Source of the DNA: Amycolatopsis sp. FBCC-B4732
GTDB taxonomy: Bacteria; Actinomycetota; Actinomycetes; Mycobacteriales; Pseudonocardiaceae
Reading direction: 5' to 3'
Assembly (NCBI RefSeq): GCF_023008405.1
Contig: NZ_CP095376.1
Coordinates: 5,170,001 to 5,234,000, forward strand
Length of the DNA: 64,000 nucleotides
Of the stretch, positions 17,539 to 26,196 are shown one piece after another. A program made the position numbers and the translations under genes. Below the pieces are notes generated by a model, which was given only the letters and a program-made list of their open reading frames with translations, had not been told where the DNA came from and made no database searches. The first letter of the stretch is position 1. Each line of letters begins with the position of its first letter.

Positions 17539-19161
17539 ATGACGACAGGTGAGAAGACCGGCGTCGAGATCGTGGACGCCGCACTGGCGGAGCGCGCCGC
17601 CCCGCTGGCCGACCGGCTGGTCGCCGACCAGGCCGCGTCGAAGCTGGCGGCGAAGGACGCGACGCTCTGGGGGCCGGAGGCCGAACCCGAGGCGTCGATC
17701 CGGCTGTCGTGGACGACGCTGCACAAGTCGTCGCGGCCGCTGATCGGCGAGATCGAGGCGCTGCGGACCGAGCTGCGCAGTGAGGGCGTCGACCGCGTCG
17801 TGCTGGCCGGCATGGGCGGCTCGTCGCTCGCGCCCGAAGTGATCACCGCGACCGACGGCGTCCCGCTGACCGTCCTCGACACGACCGACCCGGGCCAGGT
17901 CGCCGACGCGCTCGCCGGCGACCTCGACCGCACGGTCATCGTGGTGTCGTCGAAGTCGGGCGGCACCGTCGAGACCGACAGCCACCGGCGGATCTTCGCG
18001 AAGGCGTTCGCCGACGCGGGGATCGACGCGGCGCGGCGGATCGTGGTCGTCACCGACCCGGGCTCGCCGTTCCAGGAACTGTCCGAAAAGGAGGGCTACC
18101 GCAAGGTCTTCCTCGCCGACCCGCACGTCGGCGGCCGCTACTCGGCGCTGACCGCGTTCGGGCTCGTCCCGGCCGGCCTGGCCGGCGCGGACGTCGCCCG
18201 GCTGCTCGACCAGGCCGCTTCGGTGGCCGAAGAGCTCGCCGCGGACTCGGCCGACAACCCGGCGGTCAAGCTGGCCGCCGCCTGGGCCGCCGCGCACGAG
18301 GCCGGCGCCGAGAAGGTCGTGCTGGCCGACTCCGGCTCCGGCATCAAGGGCTTCCCGGACTGGGCCGAGCAGCTGATCGCGGAGTCCACCGGCAAGCAGG
18401 GCACCGGGCTGCTGCCCGTCGCGGTCGAAAGCCCGGCGGCGCCCGGCTTCGACGACGCGAAGGCCGACGCCACGGCGGTCGCGGTCGGGAGCCCGCAGGG
18501 GGCGGCGAAGATCGCCGTCACCGGCTCGCTCGGCGCGCAGTTCCTGCTGTGGGAGTTCGCCACGGCGCTGGCCGGCCGGCTGCTCGGGATCAACCCGTTC
18601 GACCAGCCCGACGTCGAAACCGCGAAGAAGGCGGCCCGTGCGCTGCTGGACGACCCGGAGAAGCTGAAGGGCGGCGAAACGGCGTCCACTGTGGACGGAC
18701 CGGTCGAGATCTTCGGCAGCGACGGGGTTTCCACCGAAGGCAGCCTCACCGACGTGCTGCGCGCGTTCTTCGCTTCGGCGCCGGACGCGGGCTACCTCGC
18801 CGTGCAGGCCTACCTCGACCGCCTCGACGACGCCTCGACCGAGCTGCTGCGCGGCGAGATCGCCAAGGCCACCGGGAAGCAGACGACGTTCGGCTGGGGA
18901 CCGCGGTTCCTGCACTCCACCGGGCAGTACCACAAGGGCGGGCACCAGAACGGCGTGTTCCTGCAGCTCACCGGCGTCGTCGAGCAGGACCTCGACGTGC
19001 CGGACCGGCCCTACACGCTGGGTCAGCTGCAGCACGCGCAGGCACTGGGCGACGGGCAGGTGCTCGCCGAGCACGGCCGCCCGGTGCTGCGCCTGCACCT
19101 GACCGACCGGGCCGCCGGGCTCGCGGCGGTCGTCCGCGCGGTACAGGAGGTCGGCGCATGA
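17539..19161 (+). CDS. pgi: Glucose-6-phosphate isomerase
   Basis: Interconverts glucose-6-phosphate and fructose-6-phosphate. ATG 17539 (MTTGEKTGVEIVDAALAERA) gives 540 aa. Sugar-isomerase domains are recognisable: VVLAGMGGSSLAPEVIT for the phosphate loop, VVSSKSGGTVETDS as the SIS-domain serine motif, and the C-terminal segment HSTGQYHKGGHQNGVFLQL, which carries the catalytic His/Lys region. This is the high-GC actinobacterial type that is sometimes annotated only by its SIS domain. Its stop overlaps the zwf start (ATGA). Confidence 0.93.
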   Translation: MTTGEKTGVEIVDAALAERAAPLADRLVADQAASKLAAKDATLWGPEAEPEASIRLSWTTLHKSSRPLIGEIEALRTELRSEGVDRVVLAGMGGSSLAPEVITATDGVPLTVLDTTDPGQVADALAGDLDRTVIVVSSKSGGTVETDSHRRIFAKAFADAGIDAARRIVVVTDPGSPFQELSEKEGYRKVFLADPHVGGRYSALTAFGLVPAGLAGADVARLLDQAASVAEELAADSADNPAVKLAAAWAAAHEAGAEKVVLADSGSGIKGFPDWAEQLIAESTGKQGTGLLPVAVESPAAPGFDDAKADATAVAVGSPQGAAKIAVTGSLGAQFLLWEFATALAGRLLGINPFDQPDVETAKKAARALLDDPEKLKGGETASTVDGPVEIFGSDGVSTEGSLTDVLRAFFASAPDAGYLAVQAYLDRLDDASTELLRGEIAKATGKQTTFGWGPRFLHSTGQYHKGGHQNGVFLQLTGVVEQDLDVPDRPYTLGQLQHAQALGDGQVLAEHGRPVLRLHLTDRAAGLAAVVRAVQEVGA

Positions 19162-20681
19162 CCTGGAGCAATCCCCTTCGCGATGAGCGGGACAAGCGGC
19201 TCCCGCGCATCGCCGGGCCGTCCAGCCTGGTGATCTTCGGGGTCACCGGCGACCTGGCCCGCAAGAAGCTGATGCCCGCCATCTACGACCTGGCCAACCG
19301 CGGGCTGCTGCCCGCCGGCTTCTCGCTCGTCGGGTTCGCCCGGCGCGACTGGGAGCACCAGGACTTCGGCGAGCTCGTGCACGACTCGGTCAAGGAGCAC
19401 GCGCGGACGCCGTTCAAGGAGTCGGTGTGGAACCGGCTCGCCGAAGGCATCCGGTTCGTGCAGGGCACCTTCGACGACGACGACGCCTTCGACCGGCTCG
19501 CGCAGACGGTCAAGGACCTCGACAAGGAACGCGGCACGGGCGGCAACACCGCGTTCTACCTGTCGATCCCGCCCGGCGCCTTCCCGGTGGTGACCAAGCA
19601 GCTGGCCCGCTCCGGGCTGGCGAACGCCGACGAGAAGACGTGGCGGCGCGTGGTCATCGAGAAGCCCTTCGGGCACGACCTGAAGAGCGCCGAAGAGCTG
19701 AACGCGATCGTCAACGACGTCTTCCCCGAGGAGTCGGTGTTCCGCATCGACCACTACCTCGGCAAGGAGACGGTGCAGAACATCCTGGCGCTGCGCTTCG
19801 CCAACCAGCTGTTCGAGCCGATCTGGAACGCCAACTACGTCGACCACGTGCAGATCACCATGGCCGAGGACATCGGCCTCGGCGGCCGCGCGGGGTACTA
19901 CGACGGCATCGGCGCCGCCCGGGACGTCATCCAGAACCACCTGCTGCAGCTGCTGGCCTTCACCGCGATGGAGGAGCCGCTGTCGTTCGACCCGCGGGCC
20001 CTGCGCGCGGAGAAGATCAAGGTGCTCTCGGGCACCAAGCCGCTGGGGCCGCTGAACAAGACCACCGCGCGCGGCCAGTACGCGGGCGGCTGGCAGGGTG
20101 GCACGAAGGTGCCCGGCCTGCTGCAGGAAGAGGGCTTCGCGAAGGACTCGAAGACCGAGACCTACGCCGCGGTGACCCTCGAGGTGCAGAGCCGCCGCTG
20201 GGCCGGGGTGCCGTTCTACCTGCGCACCGGCAAGCGGCTCGGCCGCCGCGTCACCGAGATCGCCGTGGTGTTCAAGCGGGCGCCGCACCTGCCGTTCGAC
20301 TCGACGTCGACCGAGGAGCTGGGGCAGAACGCCCTGGTCATCCGGGTCCAGCCGGACGAGGGCATCACGCTGCGGTTCGGCTCGAAGGTGCCGGGGACCA
20401 CGATGGAGGTCCGCGACGTCACGATGGACTTCGGTTACGGGCACGCGTTCACCGAGTCCTCCCCCGAGGCCTACGAGCGCCTGATCCTCGACGTCCTGCT
20501 GGGCGAGCCGTCGCTGTTCCCGGTGAACGAAGAGGTCGAGCTGTCCTGGAAGATCCTGGACCCGATCCTCGAGCACTGGGCCAAGGAAGGGTCGCCGGAG
20601 CAGTACCCGCCGGGTACCTGGGGCCCGCCGTCCGCCGACGAAATGCTGGAGCGCACCGGCCGGAAATGGAGGCGCCCGTGA
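19158..20681 (+). CDS. zwf: Glucose-6-phosphate 1-dehydrogenase
   Basis: First oxidative step of the pentose-phosphate pathway, producing NADPH. 507 aa from ATG 19158, coupled to pgi. The coenzyme fingerprint is FGVTGDLARKKLMPAIYDL (near residue 28), and the substrate/catalytic motif RIDHYLGKETVQN contains the active His and Lys. The C-terminal tail (STEELGQNALVIRVQPDEG...) is normal. Its stop overlaps the GTG of opcA, matching the need for the OpcA activator protein. Confidence 0.97.
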   Translation: MTWSNPLRDERDKRLPRIAGPSSLVIFGVTGDLARKKLMPAIYDLANRGLLPAGFSLVGFARRDWEHQDFGELVHDSVKEHARTPFKESVWNRLAEGIRFVQGTFDDDDAFDRLAQTVKDLDKERGTGGNTAFYLSIPPGAFPVVTKQLARSGLANADEKTWRRVVIEKPFGHDLKSAEELNAIVNDVFPEESVFRIDHYLGKETVQNILALRFANQLFEPIWNANYVDHVQITMAEDIGLGGRAGYYDGIGAARDVIQNHLLQLLAFTAMEEPLSFDPRALRAEKIKVLSGTKPLGPLNKTTARGQYAGGWQGGTKVPGLLQEEGFAKDSKTETYAAVTLEVQSRRWAGVPFYLRTGKRLGRRVTEIAVVFKRAPHLPFDSTSTEELGQNALVIRVQPDEGITLRFGSKVPGTTMEVRDVTMDFGYGHAFTESSPEAYERLILDVLLGEPSLFPVNEEVELSWKILDPILEHWAKEGSPEQYPPGTWGPPSADEMLERTGRKWRRP

Positions 20682-21673
20682 TCATCGACCTGCCGTCCAC
20701 CACGACTTCGGCGTTGAACAAGAAGCTGGTGGAGATCCGCGAACAGGGCGGGCAAGTCGCGCTCGGGCGGGTGCTGACGCTGGTCATCGTGGCCGACGAC
20801 GACGCCAGGCTCGAAGAGGCCATCGAGGCGGCCAACGGCGCGAGCCGCGAACACCCGTCGCGGGTGATCGTGGTGGCCAAGGGCGCCCGCACGGCGGCTC
20901 CGCGCATCGACGGCCAGATCCGCGTCGGCGGCGACGCCGGCGCGAGCGAGGTCATCGTGCTGCGGCTCTACGGGCCGCTGGCCGCGCAGGGCCAGAGCGC
21001 GGTGGTGCCGCTGCTGCTGCCGGACGCGCCGATCGTCTGCTGGTGGCCGGGTGCCGGCCCGAAGGACCCGGCGAACGACCCGCTGGGCCAGCTGGCGCAG
21101 CGCCGGATCACCGACTCCGCCGCGGAGAAGAGCCCGGTCCGGGCCCTGCTGACGCGCGCCAAGGCGTACACCGCGGGCGACACCGATCTGGCGTGGACCA
21201 GGCTGACCCGCTGGCGGGCGCAGCTGGTGTCGGCGCTGGACCTGCCGCCGTTCGAGAAGATCACCGGCGCGACGGTGACCGGCGAGGCCGACTCGCCGTC
21301 CACCGAGCTGCTCGCCGGCTGGCTGGCGGAGTACCTGAAGGCGCCGGTGAAGCGGGTGAAGAGCGCGGGTGCCGCCGGGATCATCTCGGTGACGCTGGAC
21401 CGCCGGTCCGGCCCGGTGGAGCTGCACCGCCCGGACGGCCGCGTCGGCACGCTGACCCAGCCCGGCCAGCCGACCCGCCGCATCGCGCTGCAGCGCCGCA
21501 ACAACCAGGACTGCCTGATCGAGGAGCTCCGCCGGCTCGACCCGGACGAGATCTACGAGGCCGCCCTGCACGGCCTCGGCAAGATCGCGCCGGGCACGAA
21601 CGGCAAGACGGGGGCCCCGCCGAAGGCCGACGTCACCTCGCCCGCCGCCGCGGCGGCCGGTGCCAAGAAATGA
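20678..21673 (+). CDS. opcA: Glucose-6-phosphate dehydrogenase assembly protein OpcA
   Basis: Allosteric/assembly partner that activates Zwf in cyanobacteria and actinobacteria. GTG 20678 overlaps the zwf stop; 331 aa. Family landmarks include MIIDLPSTTTSALNKKLVEI at the N-terminus, VIVLRLYGPLAAQGQSAVVP and LPDAPIVCWWPGAGP in the middle. The C-terminal 20 residues are an Ala/Lys/Pro-rich tail that is not conserved. Its stop overlaps the pgl start, so stoichiometric expression is likely. Confidence 0.96.
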   Translation: MIIDLPSTTTSALNKKLVEIREQGGQVALGRVLTLVIVADDDARLEEAIEAANGASREHPSRVIVVAKGARTAAPRIDGQIRVGGDAGASEVIVLRLYGPLAAQGQSAVVPLLLPDAPIVCWWPGAGPKDPANDPLGQLAQRRITDSAAEKSPVRALLTRAKAYTAGDTDLAWTRLTRWRAQLVSALDLPPFEKITGATVTGEADSPSTELLAGWLAEYLKAPVKRVKSAGAAGIISVTLDRRSGPVELHRPDGRVGTLTQPGQPTRRIALQRRNNQDCLIEELRRLDPDEIYEAALHGLGKIAPGTNGKTGAPPKADVTSPAAAAAGAKK

Positions 21674-22449
21674 GCAAGACGGAAGTAGTCGTCTACGCGA
21701 ACCAGGACATCCTGGCGGCCGCCGCGGCCGCCAGGCTGGTCACGCGGCTGGTCGACGTCCAGGCGGCCAAGGGCACGGCGTCGCTCGTGCTGACCGGCGG
21801 CGGCACGGGCATCGCGGTGCTCTCGGAGCTGCAGGCTTCCTCGGCCCGCGACGCGATCGACTGGTCCCGCCTGGACATCTACTGGGGCGACGAGCGGTTC
21901 GTCCCGGCGGATTCGGACGAGCGGAACGAGAAGCAGGCCCGCGAGGCCCTGCTGGACCACGTCCCGCTGGACCCGAAGCGCGTCCACGCGATCGCCCCGT
22001 CGGACGGCGAGTTCGGCGACGACCCGGACGCGGCGGCGGCGTCCTACGCGTCGGTGCTGGCGGACAACGCGGGCCCGGAGGACCACGGCGACGTCCCGAC
22101 GTTCGACATCATGCTCCTGGGCCTCGGCGGCGAGGGCCACACGGCATCGGTGTTCCCGGAGTCGCCGGCGGTGTACGAGACCGAGCGTTCGGTGGTGGCG
22201 GTGCGTAACTGCCCGAAGCCGCCGCCCACGCGGGTTTCGCTGACCCTGCCGGCCATCCGCCGGGCCCGCGACGTGTGGCTGCTGACGGCGGGCGAGGCGA
22301 AGGCGGACGCGGTGGCGTTGGCGCTGTCGGGGGCCGGCGAGGTCCAGCTGCCGGTGGCGGGGGCCCGAGGGCACCGGCGCACACTGTGGCTGCTGGACCG
22401 CGCCGCGGCGGGCAAGCTGACGAAGGTCTACCAACCGCCCACGGCTTAG
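21670..22449 (+). CDS. pgl: 6-phosphogluconolactonase
   Basis: Hydrolyses 6-phosphogluconolactone after Zwf (DevB-type, NagB fold). ATG 21670 gives 259 aa. Motifs: LVLTGGGTGIAVLSEL as phosphate-binding loop, DIYWGDERFVPADSDERN as the signature, and MLLGLGGEGHTASVFPES. Last gene of the operon; a 15+6-bp nested hairpin follows 14 bases after the stop. Confidence 0.96.
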   Translation: MSKTEVVVYANQDILAAAAAARLVTRLVDVQAAKGTASLVLTGGGTGIAVLSELQASSARDAIDWSRLDIYWGDERFVPADSDERNEKQAREALLDHVPLDPKRVHAIAPSDGEFGDDPDAAAASYASVLADNAGPEDHGDVPTFDIMLLGLGGEGHTASVFPESPAVYETERSVVAVRNCPKPPPTRVSLTLPAIRRARDVWLLTAGEAKADAVALALSGAGEVQLPVAGARGHRRTLWLLDRAAAGKLTKVYQPPTA

Positions 22450-22462
22450 CTTCCGGTGGTTC

Positions 22463-22509
22463 GTGAAGGCCGCCTTGGGGAACTTCGAGTTCCTCAAGGC
22501 GGCCTTCAC
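22463..22509. repeat. Nested inverted repeat (terminator-like), family copy 1
   Basis: Outer arms GTGAAGGCCGCCTTG (22463-22477) and CAAGGCGGCCTTCAC (22495-22509) match over 15 bp; inside, GGAACT-TCG-AGTTCC pairs over 6 bp. It follows pgl and probably terminates the pentose-phosphate operon. The sequence after it (CGTTTTC) and the right half recur at 22721-22757, which marks it as a repeated element rather than a simple terminator. The ~210 bases between the two copies hold no recognisable gene. Confidence 0.7.
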
Positions 22510-22720
22510 CGTTTTCGGCGCACGGAACCCAGGCCGCGGCGGTCGGCGCCTGCTCGGCGGCGGTCCGAGCCGTCCGATCCGGCCCTCGGCCGCGACCACA
22601 CAAGACTCGGCCACCGCACGCGGCTGAGCCAGCCACCCGAGACGGCCGCGCCCGACCAAGCCTTGCGCGGGCGTCGCCGAACCAGTGCCCAACGGTCCGG
22701 AGCCGCCAGGAAGACCGCGG

Positions 22721-22757
22721 CCGACTTCGCGTTCCTCAAGGTGGCCTTCACCGTTTT
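22721..22757. repeat. Second, half copy of the 22463-22509 repeat
   Basis: The stretch from ACTTCG through GTTCCTCAAGGTGGCCTTCA and CCGTTTTC repeats the right half of the 22463 element and the seven bases that follow it, with a few changes. It runs into the 3' end of the TetR gene and supplies its final codons (GKR and stop), so the reading frame now ends inside the repeat. Confidence 0.6.
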
Positions 22758-23326
22758 CCGGGCTCTTCCGTGGGCCAGCCGCGCGCCAGGCAGCCGAAGA
22801 TCTCCTCCGCCGCCGCGCGCGGGTCCTCGTGGGCCGTGATCAAGTCGCGGGACGCCAGTGCGAACCTCGCCAGCGCCGCCGCCCGTACGTCGCCCGGTGG
22901 GGCGCCCGACTCCTGCGCGATCGCCCGTGCCAGTGCCGTCTCGTGGCGCATCCACATGCGCCTGCCGTACTCGCGCAGGGCCGGGGTGCTCTCGATCAGG
23001 CGCAGGAACTCCTCGTCCGGGCCGCCGTCGGAGACGTCGCGGAGGATGTGCGCGTGCAGGGCTTCCACGATCGGGCTGCCCGGCGGGCGGTCGTGGACCG
23101 CGGCGACCAGGGCCGCCTCGATGTCGTCGTCCTGGTCGAACAGCAGGGCTTCCTTGCTGGGGAAGTACTTGAACAACGTCGTCACCGAGACGTCGGCGGC
23201 GTCCGCCACCTCCTTCACCCCGACCTCGTCGTAGCCGCGTTCGAGGAACAGCTTCAGCGCGGCGTCGGCCAGGGCCTGCCGCGTCTGCGCCTTCTTGCGC
23301 TCGCGGCGCCCGATCACTTCGGTCAT
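22748..23326 (-). CDS. TetR-family transcriptional regulator
   Basis: 192-aa dimeric repressor. ATG 23326 begins MTEVIGRRERKKAQTRQALADAAL..., the standard basic lead-in to the N-terminal HTH; the helix-turn-helix is VGVKEVADAADVSVTTLFKYFPSKEALLF (residues about 33-60). The C-terminal ligand domain is unclassified. It is divergent from the FAD monooxygenase, 125 bases away, and most likely represses it. The last codons come from an intergenic repeat copy (22721-22757), suggesting the original stop was lost or moved. Confidence 0.93.
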   Translation of the reverse strand: MTEVIGRRERKKAQTRQALADAALKLFLERGYDEVGVKEVADAADVSVTTLFKYFPSKEALLFDQDDDIEAALVAAVHDRPPGSPIVEALHAHILRDVSDGGPDEEFLRLIESTPALREYGRRMWMRHETALARAIAQESGAPPGDVRAAALARFALASRDLITAHEDPRAAAEEIFGCLARGWPTEEPGKR

Positions 23327-23350
23327 GCACCCCAGCCTACGTGATGGTGA

Positions 23351-23388
23351 ACTCACTTCAAAAGTTGAGTCGTTGCACTTTTTGAGTC
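23351..23388. promoter_or_regulatory. Candidate TetR operator between regulator and monooxygenase
   Basis: Within the divergent gap, ACTCA (23351-23355) faces TTGAGT (23365-23370) as an inverted repeat, and TTGAGTC recurs at 23365-23371 and 23382-23388, a 17-bp direct spacing. Such half-site clusters between a TetR gene and its target are typical operator arrangements. The AT-rich tract CACTTTTTGAG stands out from the surrounding GC-rich DNA. Confidence 0.45.
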
Positions 23389-23451
23389 ACTGTGCTTTTC
23401 TGGGTTCAGGCCACCGGATCAGCCGGGGCCCCGAACTCCCAGGGGGAAGTC

Positions 23452-24522
23452 ATGAACTCCATCGCGATCGTCGGCGCCGGCCTCGGCGGCCTGGCCTGTG
23501 CCCGCGTCCTGCAGCAGCACGGCGTCGACGTCACCGTCTTCGAACAAGAAGCCTCCGCCGAGGCCCGCCCCCAGGGCGGCACGCTCGACATGCACGGCGA
23601 CACCGGCCAGGTCGCCCTCCGCACCGCCGGCCTGTACGACCGGTTCCGCGAACTGGCCCGGCCCGAGGGCCAGCAGATGCGCGCCCTCGACCCGTACACC
23701 GCCGAAGTCGTCATCGACGAAACCCCCGACGACGACTTCCGCCCCGAAATCGACCGCGGCCAGCTCCGCGGCATCCTCCTGGACTCGCTCGCGCCGGGCA
23801 CCGTCCGGTGGGGGCGGGCGATCACCGGCGTCGCCGGCGCCCGGCTGACCTTCGCCGACGGCGAGACCCGCGACTTCGACCTCGTCGTCGGCGCGGACGG
23901 TGCCTGGTCCCGCGTCCGCCGGACCCTCACCGGCGTCCGGCCGGTGTACAGCGGGGTCACGTTCGTCGAGTTCGACCACGGCGGCGCCTCGGACCTCGCG
24001 GCCATGGCCGGCCAGGGCACCATGATGACCAAGGCCGGCGGGCGCGCCCTCTTCGCGCAGCGCACGAGCAACGGCGACGTCCGCTGCTACGCCGTGTTCT
24101 ACGCCCCCGAGGACTGGCACACCGGCCTCGACTTCGCCGACACCGCCGCGGTGCGCACGCACCTGCTCGAGCGCTACGCCGGCTGGCACCCCGGCGTGCT
24201 GCGGTTCCTCTCCGACGCCGACGGCGGGTTCACCCACCGGCCGCTGCACGTCCTGCCGGTCCCCCACGCGTGGACCCACACGCCGGGCCTCACCCTGCTC
24301 GGCGACGCGGCCCACCTGATGCCGCCACTGGGGGTCGGCGCGAACCTCGCGCTCCTCGACGGCACCGAGCTCGCCACCGCGCTGGCGACGGCGCCGAGCG
24401 TCGACGAGGCGGTCATGGCGTACGAGGCCGGGATGCTGCCGCGGTCGATCGAAACCGCGAAGGCGTGCGCGAGCGGCCTCGACGACCTGCTCAGCGACGA
24501 CCTCCACTCGATGGCCGCCTGA
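23452..24522 (+). CDS. FAD-dependent monooxygenase (PHBH/TetX class A type)
   Basis: 356 aa from ATG 23452 behind AGGGGGAAG. Flavoprotein hydroxylase of the p-hydroxybenzoate hydroxylase fold: GAGLGGLACARVLQQ is the N-terminal dinucleotide motif, VVGADGAWSRVR the GD/DG motif, and LLGDAAHLMPPLGVGANLAL the second FAD motif. The overall pattern (EQEASAEARPQGGTLDMH; MPPLGVGANLALLDG) is closest to TetX-like enzymes that oxidise tetracyclines or other aromatics. The substrate is unknown. Control by the divergent TetR gene suggests induction by its substrate. Confidence 0.9.
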   Translation: MNSIAIVGAGLGGLACARVLQQHGVDVTVFEQEASAEARPQGGTLDMHGDTGQVALRTAGLYDRFRELARPEGQQMRALDPYTAEVVIDETPDDDFRPEIDRGQLRGILLDSLAPGTVRWGRAITGVAGARLTFADGETRDFDLVVGADGAWSRVRRTLTGVRPVYSGVTFVEFDHGGASDLAAMAGQGTMMTKAGGRALFAQRTSNGDVRCYAVFYAPEDWHTGLDFADTAAVRTHLLERYAGWHPGVLRFLSDADGGFTHRPLHVLPVPHAWTHTPGLTLLGDAAHLMPPLGVGANLALLDGTELATALATAPSVDEAVMAYEAGMLPRSIETAKACASGLDDLLSDDLHSMAA

Positions 24523-24813
24523 AGAACTACCGCCGGACGCCCACACGTGGGTAACATGATTCCCACGATGTGGTCGTCCGGATGCACACAGGGAAGCAGA
24601 GCTCCCACTCTGAGTAGCACCCTACCGCGACTATCCCCCATTTGGATCAAGCCGTTGCGAAATCCGGACGCCGGAGCACCGACGGCGGGTGAAACTTACC
24701 GTCTTCGTACGTGACCTCGTTAGCATCCGCACATTTGTCCGTTGCTGCGCGTCCCGATCGGGCCCTGAGCACCTCTCACCATCAAGTCCACAAGACGAAT
24801 GGGGTCGCCAGCG

Positions 24814-26013
24814 ATGAGTACAGAGGGACTCTCGATTCCAGGCATCTCGATCGCGAGCTCGGGGCCGTCGGCCGCCGAGCGGGTGCGGAAGCGGGGGCTG
24901 AGCGTGTTCGGCTCGGTCCCCCGGCCCGCCGTGGTCACGTTCGCCATCGAGGCGGCCGCGGTCATCCTGGCGGTGCTCGACGTCTGGCTGGTGATCCCCG
25001 AGAAGGCCCAGCCCTATTCGATCTGGCTCTCCGGCGCGGCCTGCCTCGCGGTGGTGTTCCGGCGGAAGTTCCCGTTCCTCGCCGTGCTCGTCGCCGTCCC
25101 CGGCTTCCTGGCCGGGTGGGCGCAGCTGGCATCGATGATCACGCTCGGCATGCTCGCCACCCGCCGCCAGCTGCACTGGCAGGTCTGGGTCGGCGCCGCG
25201 CTGGTGTGGATCTGCCGGTTCGTGCAGTGGCCGCTGGAGGACTTCGCCGAGCTCAGCTGGCGCGAGCACATCCTCGACGGCATCTACGGCGTGCTCGTCG
25301 CGGGCATGCCGATCGCGATCGGCCTCCTCATCGGGGCGCGGGCCGAGGTCGCGAACAAGCTCGCCGAGCTGGCCACGAGCCGCGACCGTGAGCGCCGCTT
25401 CCACGCCGACGCCGTCCGCGCCGAAGAGCGCGCCCGGCTGGCCCGGGAGATGCACGACGTCGTGTCCCACCAGATCACGCTGATCGCGATGCAGGCCGGC
25501 GCGCTGCAGGCCCAGACCACCGACGACCGGGCGCAGGAGACCGCGCAGGTCATCCGGACGCTGTCGAAGCGGACGCTGGAGGAGCTGCGGTCCCTGCTGA
25601 GCGTGCTGCGCGCGGGCGCCGACGACGACGGCCCGCGTCCGGGGATCAACGACCTCGACCGGCTGATCCGGACGTCGGAGGTCCCGGTGCACCTGTCCGT
25701 GGAGCACCTGCCGGAAGCCCTGCCGAACCAGGTCTCGGCGGCGGCCTACCGGACCGTCCAGGAGTGCTTGACGAACGTCCACAAGCACGCCCCGGGCGCG
25801 ACGGCGACCATCCGCATCCAAGGTGAGCACGGCGCGCTCAAGATCGAGGTCCGCAACGAGCGGGCGAGCCGCCCCGGCGAATCACTCCCCTCGGGCGGCC
25901 ACGGCCTGACCGGGCTCGCCGAGCGGGCCCGCCTGCTGGGCGGGAGCTTCGAGACGTCGAAGTCGAAGGACGGCGGCTTCCGGGTGCGGGCCCGGTACCC
26001 GCTGGACCGCTGA
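24814..26013 (+). CDS. Sensor histidine kinase, HisKA_3 (NarL-partner) type
   Basis: 399 aa from ATG 24814 with a weak GGGGT site. About five to six membrane segments lie between residues 40 and 175 without a large external domain, then a coiled linker. Phospho-acceptor His214 is in ARLAREMHDVVSHQITLIAMQ, followed by AYRTVQECLTNVHKHAPGA as the N box and SGGHGLTGLAERARLLGG as the G box. Such kinases normally sit beside a LuxR-type response regulator, but none is adjacent: upstream is the monooxygenase, downstream a long inverted repeat and rbpA on the other strand. Confidence 0.92.
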   Translation: MSTEGLSIPGISIASSGPSAAERVRKRGLSVFGSVPRPAVVTFAIEAAAVILAVLDVWLVIPEKAQPYSIWLSGAACLAVVFRRKFPFLAVLVAVPGFLAGWAQLASMITLGMLATRRQLHWQVWVGAALVWICRFVQWPLEDFAELSWREHILDGIYGVLVAGMPIAIGLLIGARAEVANKLAELATSRDRERRFHADAVRAEERARLAREMHDVVSHQITLIAMQAGALQAQTTDDRAQETAQVIRTLSKRTLEELRSLLSVLRAGADDDGPRPGINDLDRLIRTSEVPVHLSVEHLPEALPNQVSAAAYRTVQECLTNVHKHAPGATATIRIQGEHGALKIEVRNERASRPGESLPSGGHGLTGLAERARLLGGSFETSKSKDGGFRVRARYPLDR

Positions 26014-26020
26014 CACCGCG

Positions 26021-26137
26021 CTGAGCAGCCCCCGATTTCCAGGCTATCCCTGGGGGGCCGGCAGTTCCGGTCGCGTACGAATCGGCGCCCGGAACTGTCG
26101 GATCTCCCCGGTAGCGTGGAAATCGGGGGCTGCTCAG
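26021..26137. repeat. 117-bp nested inverted repeat between convergent genes
   Basis: Perfect 21-bp outer arms (26021-26041 and 26117-26137; left arm begins CTGAGCAGCCCCCG) enclose imperfectly paired middle segments and an inner perfect 9-bp stem CAGTTCCGG (26062-26070) / CCGGAACTG (26089-26097) with an 18-nt loop. It starts 7 bases after the histidine kinase stop and ends 59 bases before the rbpA stop. It is much longer than a usual terminator; it could be a palindromic mobile remnant, a structured RNA or a bidirectional terminator. Confidence 0.65.
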
Positions 26138-26196
26138 GTGCGGGCGCGCGAAAAACCACCCCGAGGAGTCCCGGGGTGGTCTTGAGCCCGAACCGC

